DNA of 64,000 nucleotides, from NCBI RefSeq assembly GCF_037975215.1, contig NZ_CP150239.1, positions 1,154,001-1,218,000 on the forward strand, in the 5' to 3' direction. Positions 7,917 to 16,369 of this stretch are shown in pieces. Position numbers and translations under genes: made by a program. The notes beneath the pieces are model-generated. The model was not told the DNA's origin. It saw only the letters and a list, made by a program, of their open reading frames with translations, and did no database searches. The DNA comes from Solibacillus sp. FSL R5-0449. Its GTDB lineage: Bacteria; Bacillota; Bacilli; Bacillales_A; Planococcaceae. Within the stretch, counting starts at the first letter, position 1; every line of letters starts with the position of its first letter.

Positions 7917-9095
7917 ATGACAGAAGTTGTAATAGTAAGTGCAGTACGTACGCCAATTGGTGCTTTTCAGGGGGCATTAAAAGATATTGCGGCTCCGACT
8001 TTAGGGAGTATCGTAATAAAAGAAGCATTGAATCGTATTGAATTAGATCCATCAACAGTTGATGAAGTTATTATGGGGAATGTTCTCGCAGCAGGTTTAG
8101 GTCAAAACCCGGCAAGACAGGCAAGTATCCAAGCTGGTTTACCATACACAGTTCCAGCGATGACAATTAACAAAGTATGTGGTTCAGGCTTAAAGGCCGT
8201 TCATTTAGCAGCACAGGCAATCATTGCCGGGGATGCGGAAGTTGTTGTCGCTGGAGGCTTTGAAAATATGAGTCAAGCACCATATATTATGCGAAATGCA
8301 AGAGAAGGTTTCCGCATGGGAGATCAAAAAATTATCGATACATTAATTCAAGACGGCTTATGGTGCGCATTTAATGATTACCATATGGGCGTAACTGCAG
8401 AAAACTTATGTGATCAGTATGACATTTCTCGTCAGGAACAGGATGAATTTGCAGCACGTTCCCAAGCCCGTGCATCGGAAGCCATTTCGACAAACAGATT
8501 CGCTGAAGAAATTGTTCCTGTAGAAATTCCTCAACGTAAAGGGGATCCGGTTATTTTTTCACAAGACGAATATGTAAAACATGGAACAACAACAGAAAAA
8601 TTAAACGGATTACGTCCTGCATTCAAGAAAGACGGTTCGGTTACTGCAGGGAACGCTTCCGGTATTAATGACGGAGCGGCAGCGGTAGTCGTTATGTCAA
8701 AGCAGCGTGCTTTTGAATTAGGGCTTACACCACTTGCAACAATCGTCGCTAATGCGAGCGCGGGGGTCGATCCTTCTGTAATGGGAATCGGACCGGTAAC
8801 GGCAGTGAAAAAAGCTTTATCGAAAGCGAATGTAACATTGGACGAAATGGACTTAATTGAAGCGAATGAAGCATTTGCCGCTCAGGCGATTGCAGTTGAT
8901 CGCGAATTGGCGTTCAATCATGATAAACTAAATGTAAATGGCGGTGCAATTGCACTTGGACACCCAATCGGCGCAAGCGGAACGCGTATTTTAGTCACAT
9001 TATTACATGAAATGCAAAAGCGCGATGCAAAGCTGGGTCTTGCAACATTATGTATTGGTGGCGGACAAGGTGTAGCGACAATTGTACAACGCTAA
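7917..9095 (+). CDS. Acetyl-CoA C-acetyltransferase (thiolase)
   Basis: A 392-residue biosynthetic-type thiolase that condenses two acetyl-CoA to acetoacetyl-CoA, or runs in reverse. The start is the ATG at 7917 after AAGGGGGAT; upstream in-frame codons do not look coding. The nucleophilic Cys lies in [12 protein letters not shown], the general-base His in [11 protein letters not shown] and the second catalytic Cys in LCIGGGQG. Length is standard for the AtoB/MmgA/PhaA group, which sequence alone does not separate. No other fatty-acid or ketone-body genes adjoin it. It sits between the yqkD- and yqkE-like genes, where it may have been inserted relative to B. subtilis. Confidence 0.94.
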   Translation: MTEVVIVSAVRTPIGAFQGALKDIAAPTLGSIVIKEALNRIELDPSTVDEVIMGNVLAAGLGQNPARQASIQAGLPYTVPAMTINKVCGSGLKAVHLAAQAIIAGDAEVVVAGGFENMSQAPYIMRNAREGFRMGDQKIIDTLIQDGLWCAFNDYHMGVTAENLCDQYDISRQEQDEFAARSQARASEAISTNRFAEEIVPVEIPQRKGDPVIFSQDEYVKHGTTTEKLNGLRPAFKKDGSVTAGNASGINDGAAAVVVMSKQRAFELGLTPLATIVANASAGVDPSVMGIGPVTAVKKALSKANVTLDEMDLIEANEAFAAQAIAVDRELAFNHDKLNVNGGAIALGHPIGASGTRILVTLLHEMQKRDAKLGLATLCIGGGQGVATIVQR

Positions 9096-9116
9096 TAATA
9101 AATGTAGGTGAAAACG

Positions 9117-9371
9117 ATGGCAAAAAAGAAACAGCAAAGAACAACAAATGAATTCGAGCTTCCAAAAGACAAGGCGGCAACATTGGCCGATCAGTTAGGC
9201 GGCGATGTATTGGCCAAGCTGAAAGCAGCGAAGCAGGAAATGGTGGCTGACGAAAAGGCGAAAGAAGAAGAGCGCCTGGCGAAAGCGGCATTCGAACGCA
9301 AACAACGTGAAAAAAATATGAGCTTTGAAGACCTGTTAAATCAATACGGTGATAAAGGTTCGAAATTTTAA
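9117..9371 (+). CDS. yqkE: YqkE family protein (DUF3886)
   Basis: An 84-residue, highly charged, Lys/Glu/Ala-rich helical protein starting at the ATG at 9117 behind AGGTG. The C-terminal segment MSFEDLLNQYGDKGSKF is the conserved part of the DUF3886/YqkE family. No membrane segment or catalytic motif is present. The function is unknown. It lies 21 bp behind the thiolase and may be cotranscribed with it. Confidence 0.8.
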   Translation: MAKKKQQRTTNEFELPKDKAATLADQLGGDVLAKLKAAKQEMVADEKAKEEERLAKAAFERKQREKNMSFEDLLNQYGDKGSKF

Positions 9372-9487
9372 GGGTTATCCAAAACGGATTACAAAGAAGC
9401 TTAATAAATACGAATAGAGGCTGTGACATAAGTAGAATGACCGTTAAATAATAGGAAAGCATTTGTTAAGAAACGGATATTTTGCAA

Positions 9488-9591
9488 AATTGATTGGAAT
9501 GCAGGGCGACTCCTGCGGGAATAGCGTGACGCCTGAGACTACAGGCTCAGGCCACGCCCGCGGAAAGCGTCCCGGAATGGAAATCAATTTA
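9488..9591. repeat. 104-bp imperfect palindrome of a Bacillales intergenic repeat family
   Basis: AAATTGATT at 9488-9496 is matched by AATCAATTT at 9583-9591. Nested inside are GGGCG/CGTCCC, CGTG/CACG and GCCTGAG/CTCAGGC arms. The core GAGACTACAGGCTC recurs on the opposite strand inside the IS element near 48.9 kb, so both belong to one repeat family. Confidence 0.75.
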
Positions 9592-9602
9592 ACGCTCAGC
9601 AC

Positions 9603-9639
9603 AAAAAGCCATTTTTCTCTCGGAGAAAGATGGCTTTTT
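9603..9639. terminator. Bidirectional terminator between yqkE and the vanZ-like gene
   Basis: AAAAAGCCAT pairs with ATGGCTTTTT around an inner CTCTC/GAGA stem. It can serve both converging transcripts. Confidence 0.75.
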
Positions 9640-9641
9640 GA

Positions 9642-10121
9642 TTATGTCCTGCTATCTTTTTTAAATACAACAACAATAAGTTTTGCAAACAGTAACAATG
9701 TCAACGCGCCGCATGCGTCGAGTACGACATCTGCTGCAAGGCCGCTGCGACCCGGAATCATACTTTGGCGGTATTCATCAAGGCTTGCGATTACTACAGC
9801 TGTAACAAAGGCGAGAACGATCGGAAAGTACCACTTCAGTTTCCGGTACAAAGTATAGAGTATGACCGCTAATAAACCGTATCCGAAGAAATGGGTAGCT
9901 TTTCGGATAAGAAACTCAAGAAATTGAAAATAGCCCCGTGTTTCAACCGATATAATTTTTCCCCAATAAGGAATTTCAAACTGGCTTAACCATGCTTCAA
10001 AAGGTTTGTCTTTTAACAAATCCTTAAGTGCTGGAACAATCGTTTGCTGTTCATAGCCCATGTTAGACATTACTACGACAACGATTATCCCGATGATGAC
10101 GAGAACAATCCACTTTTTCAT
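9642..10121 (-). CDS. VanZ family membrane protein
   Basis: A 159-residue protein with an N-terminal membrane helix and three further helices. The VanZ signature is spread over the C-terminal two thirds: RKATHFFGYGLLAV, SLDEYRQSMIPGRSG and DVVLDACGAL. The founding member gives low-level teicoplanin resistance, but chromosomal paralogues like this are of unknown function. The start overlaps the stop of the aldo-keto reductase gene by 4 bp. The last codons and the stop (AGG ACA TAA) fall inside a sequence resembling an IS1182-type inverted repeat, so the C-terminus may have been remodelled. Confidence 0.85.
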   Translation of the reverse strand: MKKWIVLVIIGIIVVVVMSNMGYEQQTIVPALKDLLKDKPFEAWLSQFEIPYWGKIISVETRGYFQFLEFLIRKATHFFGYGLLAVILYTLYRKLKWYFPIVLAFVTAVVIASLDEYRQSMIPGRSGLAADVVLDACGALTLLLFAKLIVVVFKKDSRT

Positions 10122-11008
10122 CTATGTTCAGTGTAACGGTCGGTTTTTGTCCAGCTGTCGATCTCCGAAATATTTTGCAGCGATTGCGCTTTTTCGTAAG
10201 CATCCAGATTTTGCTTCAGCTGAGCGAGTGTACGTGCCCCAATAACAGTTGAAGCAACAGTTGGATAGCGTAAATTGAATGCGATTGCAGCTGCATGTAC
10301 ATCCCCGAATTGCTGTTCAATTTTTTGCAGTACGTCTTTTGCTGCCGCTTCATCATAGCTCATATAGGATTTTAAACGTGTACGCCACTCATTTGTCAGC
10401 AAGCCTTTCGCGATTGATCCGCGCGTTACGACAGAAGCGCCTGTCTGTTGAATCGAATCGAAAAATTCGCTTGCGCGTTCATCAAAAATATTAAACTGCA
10501 TCATATTGCTGATGGCATTACTATTTTGCAAAAATGGCATGAAGACATTCGGTCGTATGGAGGAAATGCCATATTCGCGAATTAATCCTTCTTTTTTCAA
10601 ACCTTCCATTGTGTCGGTAATTTCTTCCCAATTATCTTCGGTCGTACCGCCATGTAACTGGTAAAGATCCAAGTAATCCGTCTGTAGTCGTTGCAGGCTG
10701 TCTCGTACCGCTTTATTAATATAGTTTGCGGATGTATCCCAGCCCCAGCCTTCCTTGCCTTCTTCCCAACGATTCCCGACTTTCGTTGCCAAATAAATAT
10801 CGTGGCGGTGTTGCTTCAGCGCTGCGCCAACAACTTTTTCATTTTCGCCCTGGTTGTACAGGTCTGCGGTATCAAAATAATTAATGCCCGCATCAATTGC
10901 AGCATGGATGACCTCTTCTGCTTGTGCCTTGTTTGGAGGTAATGACATACAGCCTAAACTAATTTCAGAGATGTGAAGATTGCTTGTACCTAATTGTCGT
11001 TTTTTCAT
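10118..11008 (-). CDS. yqkF: Aldo/keto reductase, YqkF-like
   Basis: A 296-residue NAD(P)H-dependent aldo/keto reductase. The ATG at 11008 lies behind GGAGGAATTAAC; upstream in-frame codons run into the divergent promoter region and are rejected. Catalytic-tetrad residues are visible: Asp and Tyr in FDTADLYNQGENE, Lys in LATKVGN and His in DLYQLHGG. The C-terminal cofactor segment is STVIGARTLAQLKQNL. B. subtilis yqkF is also next to nudF, supporting orthology. The substrate is unknown. It is divergent from nudF and overlaps the vanZ-like gene by 4 bp. Confidence 0.85.
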   Translation of the reverse strand: MKKRQLGTSNLHISEISLGCMSLPPNKAQAEEVIHAAIDAGINYFDTADLYNQGENEKVVGAALKQHRHDIYLATKVGNRWEEGKEGWGWDTSANYINKAVRDSLQRLQTDYLDLYQLHGGTTEDNWEEITDTMEGLKKEGLIREYGISSIRPNVFMPFLQNSNAISNMMQFNIFDERASEFFDSIQQTGASVVTRGSIAKGLLTNEWRTRLKSYMSYDEAAAKDVLQKIEQQFGDVHAAAIAFNLRYPTVASTVIGARTLAQLKQNLDAYEKAQSLQNISEIDSWTKTDRYTEHR

Positions 11009-11096
11009 GTTAATTCCTCCCTGGTTCAATATTTTAGAAATAGCTCCTACTAATGGTACAATGAATATTAGGAAGAGAACAAGTGGAGGCATGGTC

Positions 11097-11639
11097 ATGA
11101 AAAAATTTGAAGAAAAAACAATTCAATCCCAACCCATCTATTCAGGGAAGGTCATTTCATTAAAAGTAGACGATGTATCGCTTCCGAATGGTGAAACAGG
11201 GAAGCGTGAAATTATTAATCATCCAGGAGCAGTCGCGGTAATTGCCATCACAGAAAACAATAAAATTTTACTTGTTGAGCAGTACCGTAAAGCGCTTGAA
11301 CGTTCAATTATAGAGATTCCTGCCGGCAAGCTGGAAAAAGGGGAAGAGCCTATTGTAACGGCCCGCCGCGAGTTGGAGGAAGAGACAGGCTATACATCGG
11401 ATCATTTCGATTTTATACAGGCTTTTGCTACATCACCGGGATTTGCGGATGAAATTATCCATATTTACGTAGCAGAAAAGTTAAAAAAATTAGACATTCC
11501 GGTTGATTTAGACGAAGATGAATTTGTGGAGCTAATGGAAGTATCATTGGAAGAAGCAGAAGCGATGGTAGCGGACGGTCGTATTTACGATGCCAAAACC
11601 GCTTTTGCGATTTTATGGTTGAAATTAAAAATGAAATGA
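11097..11639 (+). CDS. nudF: ADP-ribose pyrophosphatase (NUDIX)
   Basis: A 180-residue NUDIX hydrolase. The ATG at 11097 is 7 nt after GGAGG at 11085-11089 and is preferred over the ATG at 11091. The NUDIX box is complete: GKLEKGEEPIVTARRELEEE followed by TGY. This family splits ADP-ribose to AMP and ribose 5-phosphate; the N-terminal beta region (PIYSGKVISLKVDDVSLPNG) is typical of that group. Its place between yqkF and the spoIIM/fur region matches B. subtilis. Confidence 0.93.
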   Translation: MKKFEEKTIQSQPIYSGKVISLKVDDVSLPNGETGKREIINHPGAVAVIAITENNKILLVEQYRKALERSIIEIPAGKLEKGEEPIVTARRELEEETGYTSDHFDFIQAFATSPGFADEIIHIYVAEKLKKLDIPVDLDEDEFVELMEVSLEEAEAMVADGRIYDAKTAFAILWLKLKMK

Positions 11640-11706
11640 AATCAATAATTGTTTACGCATAAGGACAATTTATGTGCATAAGTTGTATGGACAAGGAGGC
11701 GTCCAA

Positions 11707-12216
11707 ATGCGTAAATATCTATATATTCAATATACTTCGATGATTGTCGTATGTTTCATTTGTGGGGTAGTTTGTTATCAGTTATTCGATATTGGACAAG
11801 TACAGCAAATTATTAAATACAGTGATCGTAGACTGCTCCAAATGGATAAACCTGAATTGCTTTGGAGTGTAGTTCCTTTCATAGTTGCCTTAAGTATTGT
11901 ATTATTCTTTTCGACACATAAATATTTGCCGCGTATAGGCCTTATTTTTATTGCAATAAAAGTAACGTTTTTAGGTTTCAGCTCGGTCTATTTACTAGTA
12001 CAGCATGAATCTATTAAACTCTATGCATTTTGGTGGTTTCCATTTCAGTTAATATATTGTGTACTTTTAATTATGCTCTATCAAATTACTACTAAAACTT
12101 CGAGTAGACGAGCCTTGAAAACGGTCATGCCATGGAATAAGATCATTTTCCTGATCGTCGTAATGCTAATTGTTTTTGCAGTCGAAAATTTAGCAATTAC
12201 TTATTTATTTAAATAA
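11707..12216 (+). CDS. Four-helix membrane protein in the spoIIM position (divergent SpoIIM?)
   Basis: A 169-residue protein starting at the ATG at 11707 behind AAGGAGG. Four to five membrane segments are visible (about 8-28, 54-70, 75-98, 107-128, 143-166). B. subtilis has spoIIM, a DUF95-type membrane subunit of the SpoIIDMP peptidoglycan hydrolase complex, at exactly this site between nudF and fur. The C-terminal helix carries a Glu before a short tail (VENLAITYLFK), as SpoIIM does. Overall similarity is low and the protein is shorter than the ~214 residues of B. subtilis SpoIIM, so the assignment rests mainly on synteny and topology. Confidence 0.5.
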   Translation: MRKYLYIQYTSMIVVCFICGVVCYQLFDIGQVQQIIKYSDRRLLQMDKPELLWSVVPFIVALSIVLFFSTHKYLPRIGLIFIAIKVTFLGFSSVYLLVQHESIKLYAFWWFPFQLIYCVLLIMLYQITTKTSSRRALKTVMPWNKIIFLIVVMLIVFAVENLAITYLFK

Positions 12217-12280
12217 TCATTGTCTTGTAATGAGATTTACTCATTTGGTATAATGAAAAGAGTTTAGGAGGGCGTCACAT

Positions 12281-12748
12281 ATGGAGAGCCGTATTGATCG
12301 AATTAAAAAGCAACTGCATAGTGCGAGCTATAAGCTGACGCCACAGCGAGAAGCAACAGTAGCGGTTTTACTGGAGCATGAGGAAGATCATTTAAGTGCT
12401 GAAGACGTTTACTTATTAGTGAAAGAAAAAGCACCCGAGATTGGACTGGCTACTGTATACCGTACATTGGAGCTTTTAACAGAGCTGAAAATTGTCGATA
12501 AAATTAACTTTGGTGATGGGGTGTCCCGTTATGATCTACGTCAAGAGGGCGCAAAGCATTTCCATCATCATCTAGTTTGTATCGAATGTGGCGCAGTAGA
12601 TGAAATTCAAGAAGATTTACTAGAAGATGTAGAAGAAATTGTGGAGAAACGTTGGAACTTTATTATCAAAGATCACCGTCTTACATTCCATGGCATCTGC
12701 TGGCGTTGTCATGATAATAATGATAACTCTGGAGACAGCAATGCATAA
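12281..12748 (+). CDS. fur: Ferric uptake regulator Fur
   Basis: A 155-residue Fur, nearly identical to the B. subtilis protein over most of its length. The winged helix includes YKLTPQREATVAVLLEHEED and GLATVYRTLELLTELKIVDK. Metal and zinc ligands are present: HFHHHLVCIECG with the first CxxC, and CWRC as the second. Fur represses iron-uptake genes when loaded with Fe(II). The ATG follows AGGAGGG and a TATAAT box lies about 35 bp upstream. A strong terminator ends the unit. The yqzK gene that follows fur in B. subtilis is absent. Confidence 0.97.
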   Translation: MESRIDRIKKQLHSASYKLTPQREATVAVLLEHEEDHLSAEDVYLLVKEKAPEIGLATVYRTLELLTELKIVDKINFGDGVSRYDLRQEGAKHFHHHLVCIECGAVDEIQEDLLEDVEEIVEKRWNFIIKDHRLTFHGICWRCHDNNDNSGDSNA

Positions 12749-12762
12749 TCTATAATCAAAAA

Positions 12763-12794
12763 AAGAGCAGCAAAATTTGCTGCTCTTTTTTTTT
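12763..12794 (+). terminator. Terminator of fur
   Basis: AGAGCAGCAAA pairs with TTTGCTGCTCT and is followed by a run of T. Confidence 0.9.
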
Positions 12795-12854
12795 GTATGA
12801 TTTTTTGCATTTGTCTAATAATAATAAAAGACAGGCAGGCATCTACACTTACAC

Positions 12855-12895
12855 AAAAAACTCTATTTCCCTCAAATGTGAGAAATAGAGTTTTG
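12855..12895 (-). terminator. Terminator of the YflT-type stress gene
   Basis: AAAACTCTATTTCTCA pairs with the mirrored arm on the minus strand, followed by a T run, immediately after the stop at 12905. Confidence 0.8.
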
Positions 12896-12904
12896 TAGTT
12901 TTAA

Positions 12905-13249
12905 TTATTTTGCCGGATGATGGGCAACAATAAGAACCTTACCTGCATCCAGATCATTCTTTGCAGCTGCATGTTCATTTTCGCCTACACCAATATCAGC
13001 AAGCTGATGGTGAAGATCTTCCGGAGTACTTTGGAAGAAGTTTTTAATCGATGCGAAGAAGCCTTTGTCATTTTCCGTTGTGCCGGGAGTTTTGCTCGCA
13101 TCCACATTGAAAAAGTCGGCAATGTCTTCCGCACGTTTATTGCTGTTTGCGAAGACATGAATATGATCGCGATCATAACCTTCTGTAATAAATGATTCGA
13201 TTACTGATTTTGCCTGTACACCGTTTTCTACTGATTTTAAAATTGCCAT
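12905..13249 (-). CDS. General stress protein with YflT domain
   Basis: A 114-residue soluble protein starting at the ATG at 13249, eight bases after GGAG. Residues 1-105 form a YflT/heat-induced stress domain: the opening ILKSVENGVQAKSVIESF and GYDRDHIHVFANSN are typical, and the C-terminal strand is GKVLIVAH. Members are often sigma-B-dependent and their biochemical role is unknown. It is monocistronic between its own promoter region and terminator. No convincing sigma-B promoter was identified by eye. Confidence 0.8.
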   Translation of the reverse strand: MAILKSVENGVQAKSVIESFITEGYDRDHIHVFANSNKRAEDIADFFNVDASKTPGTTENDKGFFASIKNFFQSTPEDLHHQLADIGVGENEHAAAKNDLDAGKVLIVAHHPAK

Positions 13250-13385
13250 TATATACACTCTCCTTTGTATGAATACTTATGTTATTCCCGAACTCTTACA
13301 ATTAAAACGTTAAGAGATTCATAAAGGCATCATTCAGCTGACAGGATTAACGTGCATACAGATGGAAATTATATTGTTTTAACGG

Positions 13386-14702
13386 CTACTGTTCTATGAG
13401 ATCATGCATTTTTTTTATCTCCAAAAATTGCAGCTGATGGCCATCAATTTCATGGATTTTAAATGCGTAGTTTTCATAAATAAATGTATCTTCAATATTC
13501 AGGTCCGGCATGTTTGTGAAGTACCAGCCTCCGATTGTATCAACATTCGGATCTTCAATATCAAGAAACAGCAGTTTAGAAACATCTTCAAGCAATACTT
13601 TTGAATAGACTAAATAATGGTCTTCACCGATTTTACGAATATCTGAAACTTCATCATCGTCAAACTCATCGCGTATCTCCCCGACAAGCTCTTCCAGAAT
13701 ATCTTCAACGGTAATCATACCGCTCGTTCCGCCATATTCATCAAGCAGGATCGCAATATGAATGCGCTTTTTCTGCATAATTTGAAGCAGACTTTGAATC
13801 GGTGTTGTTTCAATTGTGCGAACGACCGGATTAATATAGTCTTCCAATTTGAATGTCGCCGGTTTGATCCGATTGTTCATACCGAGTGTTAAAAAGTCTT
13901 TAATATTTAAAAAACCTAAAATATTATCGCGGTCCCCTTCGTATACCGGGTAGCGTGTATAGCGTTCCTCAGAAACTTGCGTTAACACCTCTTCGAACGT
14001 TGCAGTTACATCAAAGCCGACAATATCTGTACGGGGAACCATAATTTCACGTGCGATTTTATCATCGAATTCAAATACATTGTTTACATATTTCAATTCG
14101 TTTACATTGATCTCGCCGGATTTATAGCTCTCTGATAAAAGCAGGCGCAATTCCTCTTCCGTGTGGGAGAGTTCATGTTCGCTCGCTGGTCGCATCCCGA
14201 ACAATTTTAATAATAAACGTGCTGAACCATTTAACAGCCAGATTAATGGGAACATAAGTTTATAGAATAATTGTATCGGTTTTGCGAAGGCCAGTGTAAT
14301 CGCTTCCGCTTTTTGGATGGCAATTGTTTTAGGCGCAAGTTCGCCTACTACTACGTGGAAGAATGTCGCTAAAAAGAATGCACCACCTAATGTAAACCAA
14401 TGAATAGATTCTGAACCGATACCGAATGATTCGAATAGAGGGTGAAGTATAAATTCAAATGTGGATTCACCGACCATACCGATCCCCAGCGCTGTTACCG
14501 TAATACCTAATTGACAGGCCGATAAATATTCATCAAGGTGGGATGTTACATTTTTAGCTGAAATGGAACCAGCTTTACCTTCAGCTACAAGTTGGTCAAT
14601 ACGAGATTGACGTACTTTTACGATCGCAAATTCCGTTGCAACGAAAAAGGCCGTAAAAGCGATTAAAACCGCGAAAATAGTTAAGTTAATGATTGTGGTC
14701 AA
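13386..14702 (-). CDS. HlyC/CorC family membrane protein with CBS pair
   Basis: A 438-residue protein with the standard layout: an N-terminal CNNM/DUF21 domain with four membrane segments (about 1-185), a tandem CBS pair (about 205-330, with VPRTDIVGFD and LLDEYGGTSGMITVEDILEELVGEI) and a C-terminal CorC/HlyC domain (345-430). Bacterial relatives are linked to Mg2+ (MpfA-type) or other cation export; the older hemolysin label is historical. It is followed 36 bp upstream on the same strand by a MerR regulator that could control it. Several paralogues are usual per genome, so no symbol is assigned. Confidence 0.9.
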   Translation of the reverse strand: MTTIINLTIFAVLIAFTAFFVATEFAIVKVRQSRIDQLVAEGKAGSISAKNVTSHLDEYLSACQLGITVTALGIGMVGESTFEFILHPLFESFGIGSESIHWFTLGGAFFLATFFHVVVGELAPKTIAIQKAEAITLAFAKPIQLFYKLMFPLIWLLNGSARLLLKLFGMRPASEHELSHTEEELRLLLSESYKSGEINVNELKYVNNVFEFDDKIAREIMVPRTDIVGFDVTATFEEVLTQVSEERYTRYPVYEGDRDNILGFLNIKDFLTLGMNNRIKPATFKLEDYINPVVRTIETTPIQSLLQIMQKKRIHIAILLDEYGGTSGMITVEDILEELVGEIRDEFDDDEVSDIRKIGEDHYLVYSKVLLEDVSKLLFLDIEDPNVDTIGGWYFTNMPDLNIEDTFIYENYAFKIHEIDGHQLQFLEIKKMHDLIEQ

Positions 14703-14738
14703 ACGAGCGTTCTACTCACGAAGTAGAACGTTCACCTC

Positions 14739-15092
14739 CTAGTTATTTAAAATTAATAATAGTGATTGCATGAGTGCAACACTTTCAGGTGAAACTTTTT
14801 TACGGAGTTTCTGCCGCTCTTTGTCATCTAAATGCTCCATTAATACCGTTACATCATGTTCAAGTTTGCGCATTTGCAATCGAATATCCTGAACATCGAT
14901 TTCTTCAGGTTCTTCTTTTGAAGGGCCAAGTAAGCGGTGAATTTCATCGAGGCATTTGCCAAGCTTCTTCTGCTCTTCAATCCAGTGAATACGTTCAATC
15001 ATTTCTTTATCATAGTAGCGATAATTGGATGCCGAACGTTCTACTTTTAGAAGGCCCAAATTTGTATAATAATCAATAGTTCGTTTTGTCAC
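14739..15092 (-). CDS. MerR family regulator; true N-terminus probably upstream, start codon disturbed
   Basis: From the GTG at 15092 the frame gives 117 residues beginning TKRTIDYYTNLGLLKVE, the second half of a MerR winged helix, followed by a dimerisation coiled coil. The missing first helix is encoded upstream in the same frame: 14 more codons back to 15134 read IDKLKIGELAAATG. No ATG, GTG or TTG lies in frame there. A TTG with a good ribosome binding site (GAGGTGAT) sits one base out of frame before GGG; one extra G would give TTG GGG ATC GAC. The gene therefore has a one-base deletion or sequencing error, or an unusual ATC start. Target genes are unknown; the adjacent CorC-type gene is a candidate. 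Confidence 0.75.
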   Translation of the reverse strand: MTKRTIDYYTNLGLLKVERSASNYRYYDKEMIERIHWIEEQKKLGKCLDEIHRLLGPSKEEPEEIDVQDIRLQMRKLEHDVTVLMEHLDDKERQKLRKKVSPESVALMQSLLLILNN

Positions 15093-15325
15093 GCCGGTTG
15101 CTGCGGCAAGCTCTCCGATTTTTAGTTTGTCGATCCCAAATTATCACCTCAATCTGTCACGTTTTACTTTCAAGAATACCGTAAATAGTACATTTTGTAA
15201 ATGGGACGCAATTCAAATGAAAGGATATGCTGCACCGAAAAAACGAATGAATGAAGGATAAAACGTCACTTCAATTGTACGAAAATGGTAATATAAATGT
15301 ATAGAATGCAAGAGGGGCGATTTAT

Positions 15326-16228
15326 ATGCAAGCTTTAAAAGATTCAATAGAAGATTATCTACATTTTATTAAAGTCGAACGTCAGCTATCTGATAATACA
15401 TTACAATCCTATAAGCGTGATTTAGTCGCATATGCCCGTCACATTCATCATGAACAGCGAATCATGGAATTTGATAGCGTTATGCGCGAACATATTTTGC
15501 TTTATTTGGACAGCTTACGGTCAGTAGGAAAATCATCGAAGACGATCTCGAGACAAATTTCATCAATCCGTTCCTTTCATCAGTTTTTATTGAGGGAAAA
15601 GGTGACGAATCAGGATCCTACCGTTCATTTGGAAATGCCGAAAAAAGAACTGTCATTACCAAAAGTATTATCAATAGAAGAAATTGATGCACTTTTGACT
15701 GCACCATCCGAAGAAAAACCTCAGGGCACGCGGGATATTGCCATTTTGGAAATGATGTACGGTTCCGGTATGCGTATAAGCGAGCTGATTGAACTGAACT
15801 TGGAGGATGTGCATATGACAATGGGCTTCGTCCGTGTATTTGGTAAAGGCGGAAAAGAACGGATTATCCCGCTTGGGCGCAGTGCGATTTCGGCCTGTGT
15901 AAAGTATTTGGAAGAGGCAAGACCACAGCTTTTAGGTACTGCACCGAAAAATGATGCGTTTTTCATTACGCAGAGAGGGAAAAGATTCACGAGACAAGGC
16001 TGCTGGAAAATCATCAAGGAGCATGCGGCAGCAGCTGGCATTTCCAAAGAAATTACACCGCATGTGCTGCGCCATTCCTTTGCGACACATCTCATTGAAA
16101 ATGGTGCCGATTTGCGCGCAGTGCAGGAGCTGTTAGGCCATGCGGATATATCAACGACCCAAATTTATACACATGTAAGTAAAACCCGTTTATCGGAAGT
16201 ATATAAACAATTCCATCCTCGTGCTTAA
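15326..16228 (+). CDS. xerD: Site-specific tyrosine recombinase XerD
   Basis: A 300-residue tyrosine recombinase that with XerC resolves chromosome dimers at dif. The N-terminal SAM-like domain (IEDYLHFIKVERQLSDNTLQ) is followed by the catalytic domain with Arg in YGSGMRISELIELN, Lys in GKGGKERIIPL, HVLRHSFATHL, GHADISTTQIYTH and the nucleophilic Tyr in the last motif. Length and position before drm/deoB match B. subtilis ripX. A run of three leftward genes separates it from fur here. Confidence 0.95.
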   Translation: MQALKDSIEDYLHFIKVERQLSDNTLQSYKRDLVAYARHIHHEQRIMEFDSVMREHILLYLDSLRSVGKSSKTISRQISSIRSFHQFLLREKVTNQDPTVHLEMPKKELSLPKVLSIEEIDALLTAPSEEKPQGTRDIAILEMMYGSGMRISELIELNLEDVHMTMGFVRVFGKGGKERIIPLGRSAISACVKYLEEARPQLLGTAPKNDAFFITQRGKRFTRQGCWKIIKEHAAAAGISKEITPHVLRHSFATHLIENGADLRAVQELLGHADISTTQIYTHVSKTRLSEVYKQFHPRA

Positions 16229-16369
16229 AAATGGCCTAATCGCGTAACACTAATGGGGAGCTTGGCTTTTATCTTTTAAAAATAAATCTTGTGAAATCGG
16301 ATGTCTGACCTTTACTTTGTTTAGACGTTTTATGTAAAATAGAATGGAAGAAGGGGAGTTGAAAGCATT

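Larger units (their letters stand above)
9417..9656. mobile_element. Possible IS1182-related miniature element (MITE-like)
   Basis: The left edge reads GAGGCTGTGACATAA (9417-9431). The right edge, read on the minus strand, is GATAGCAGGACATAA (9642-9656). Both resemble the inverted repeat of the IS1182 element at 48.7-50.8 kb (ATGAGGCTGGGACATAACCCA). Between them lie a 104-bp palindromic repeat and a terminator, with no transposase. The similarity of the right edge is modest, so the call is tentative. Confidence 0.4.
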
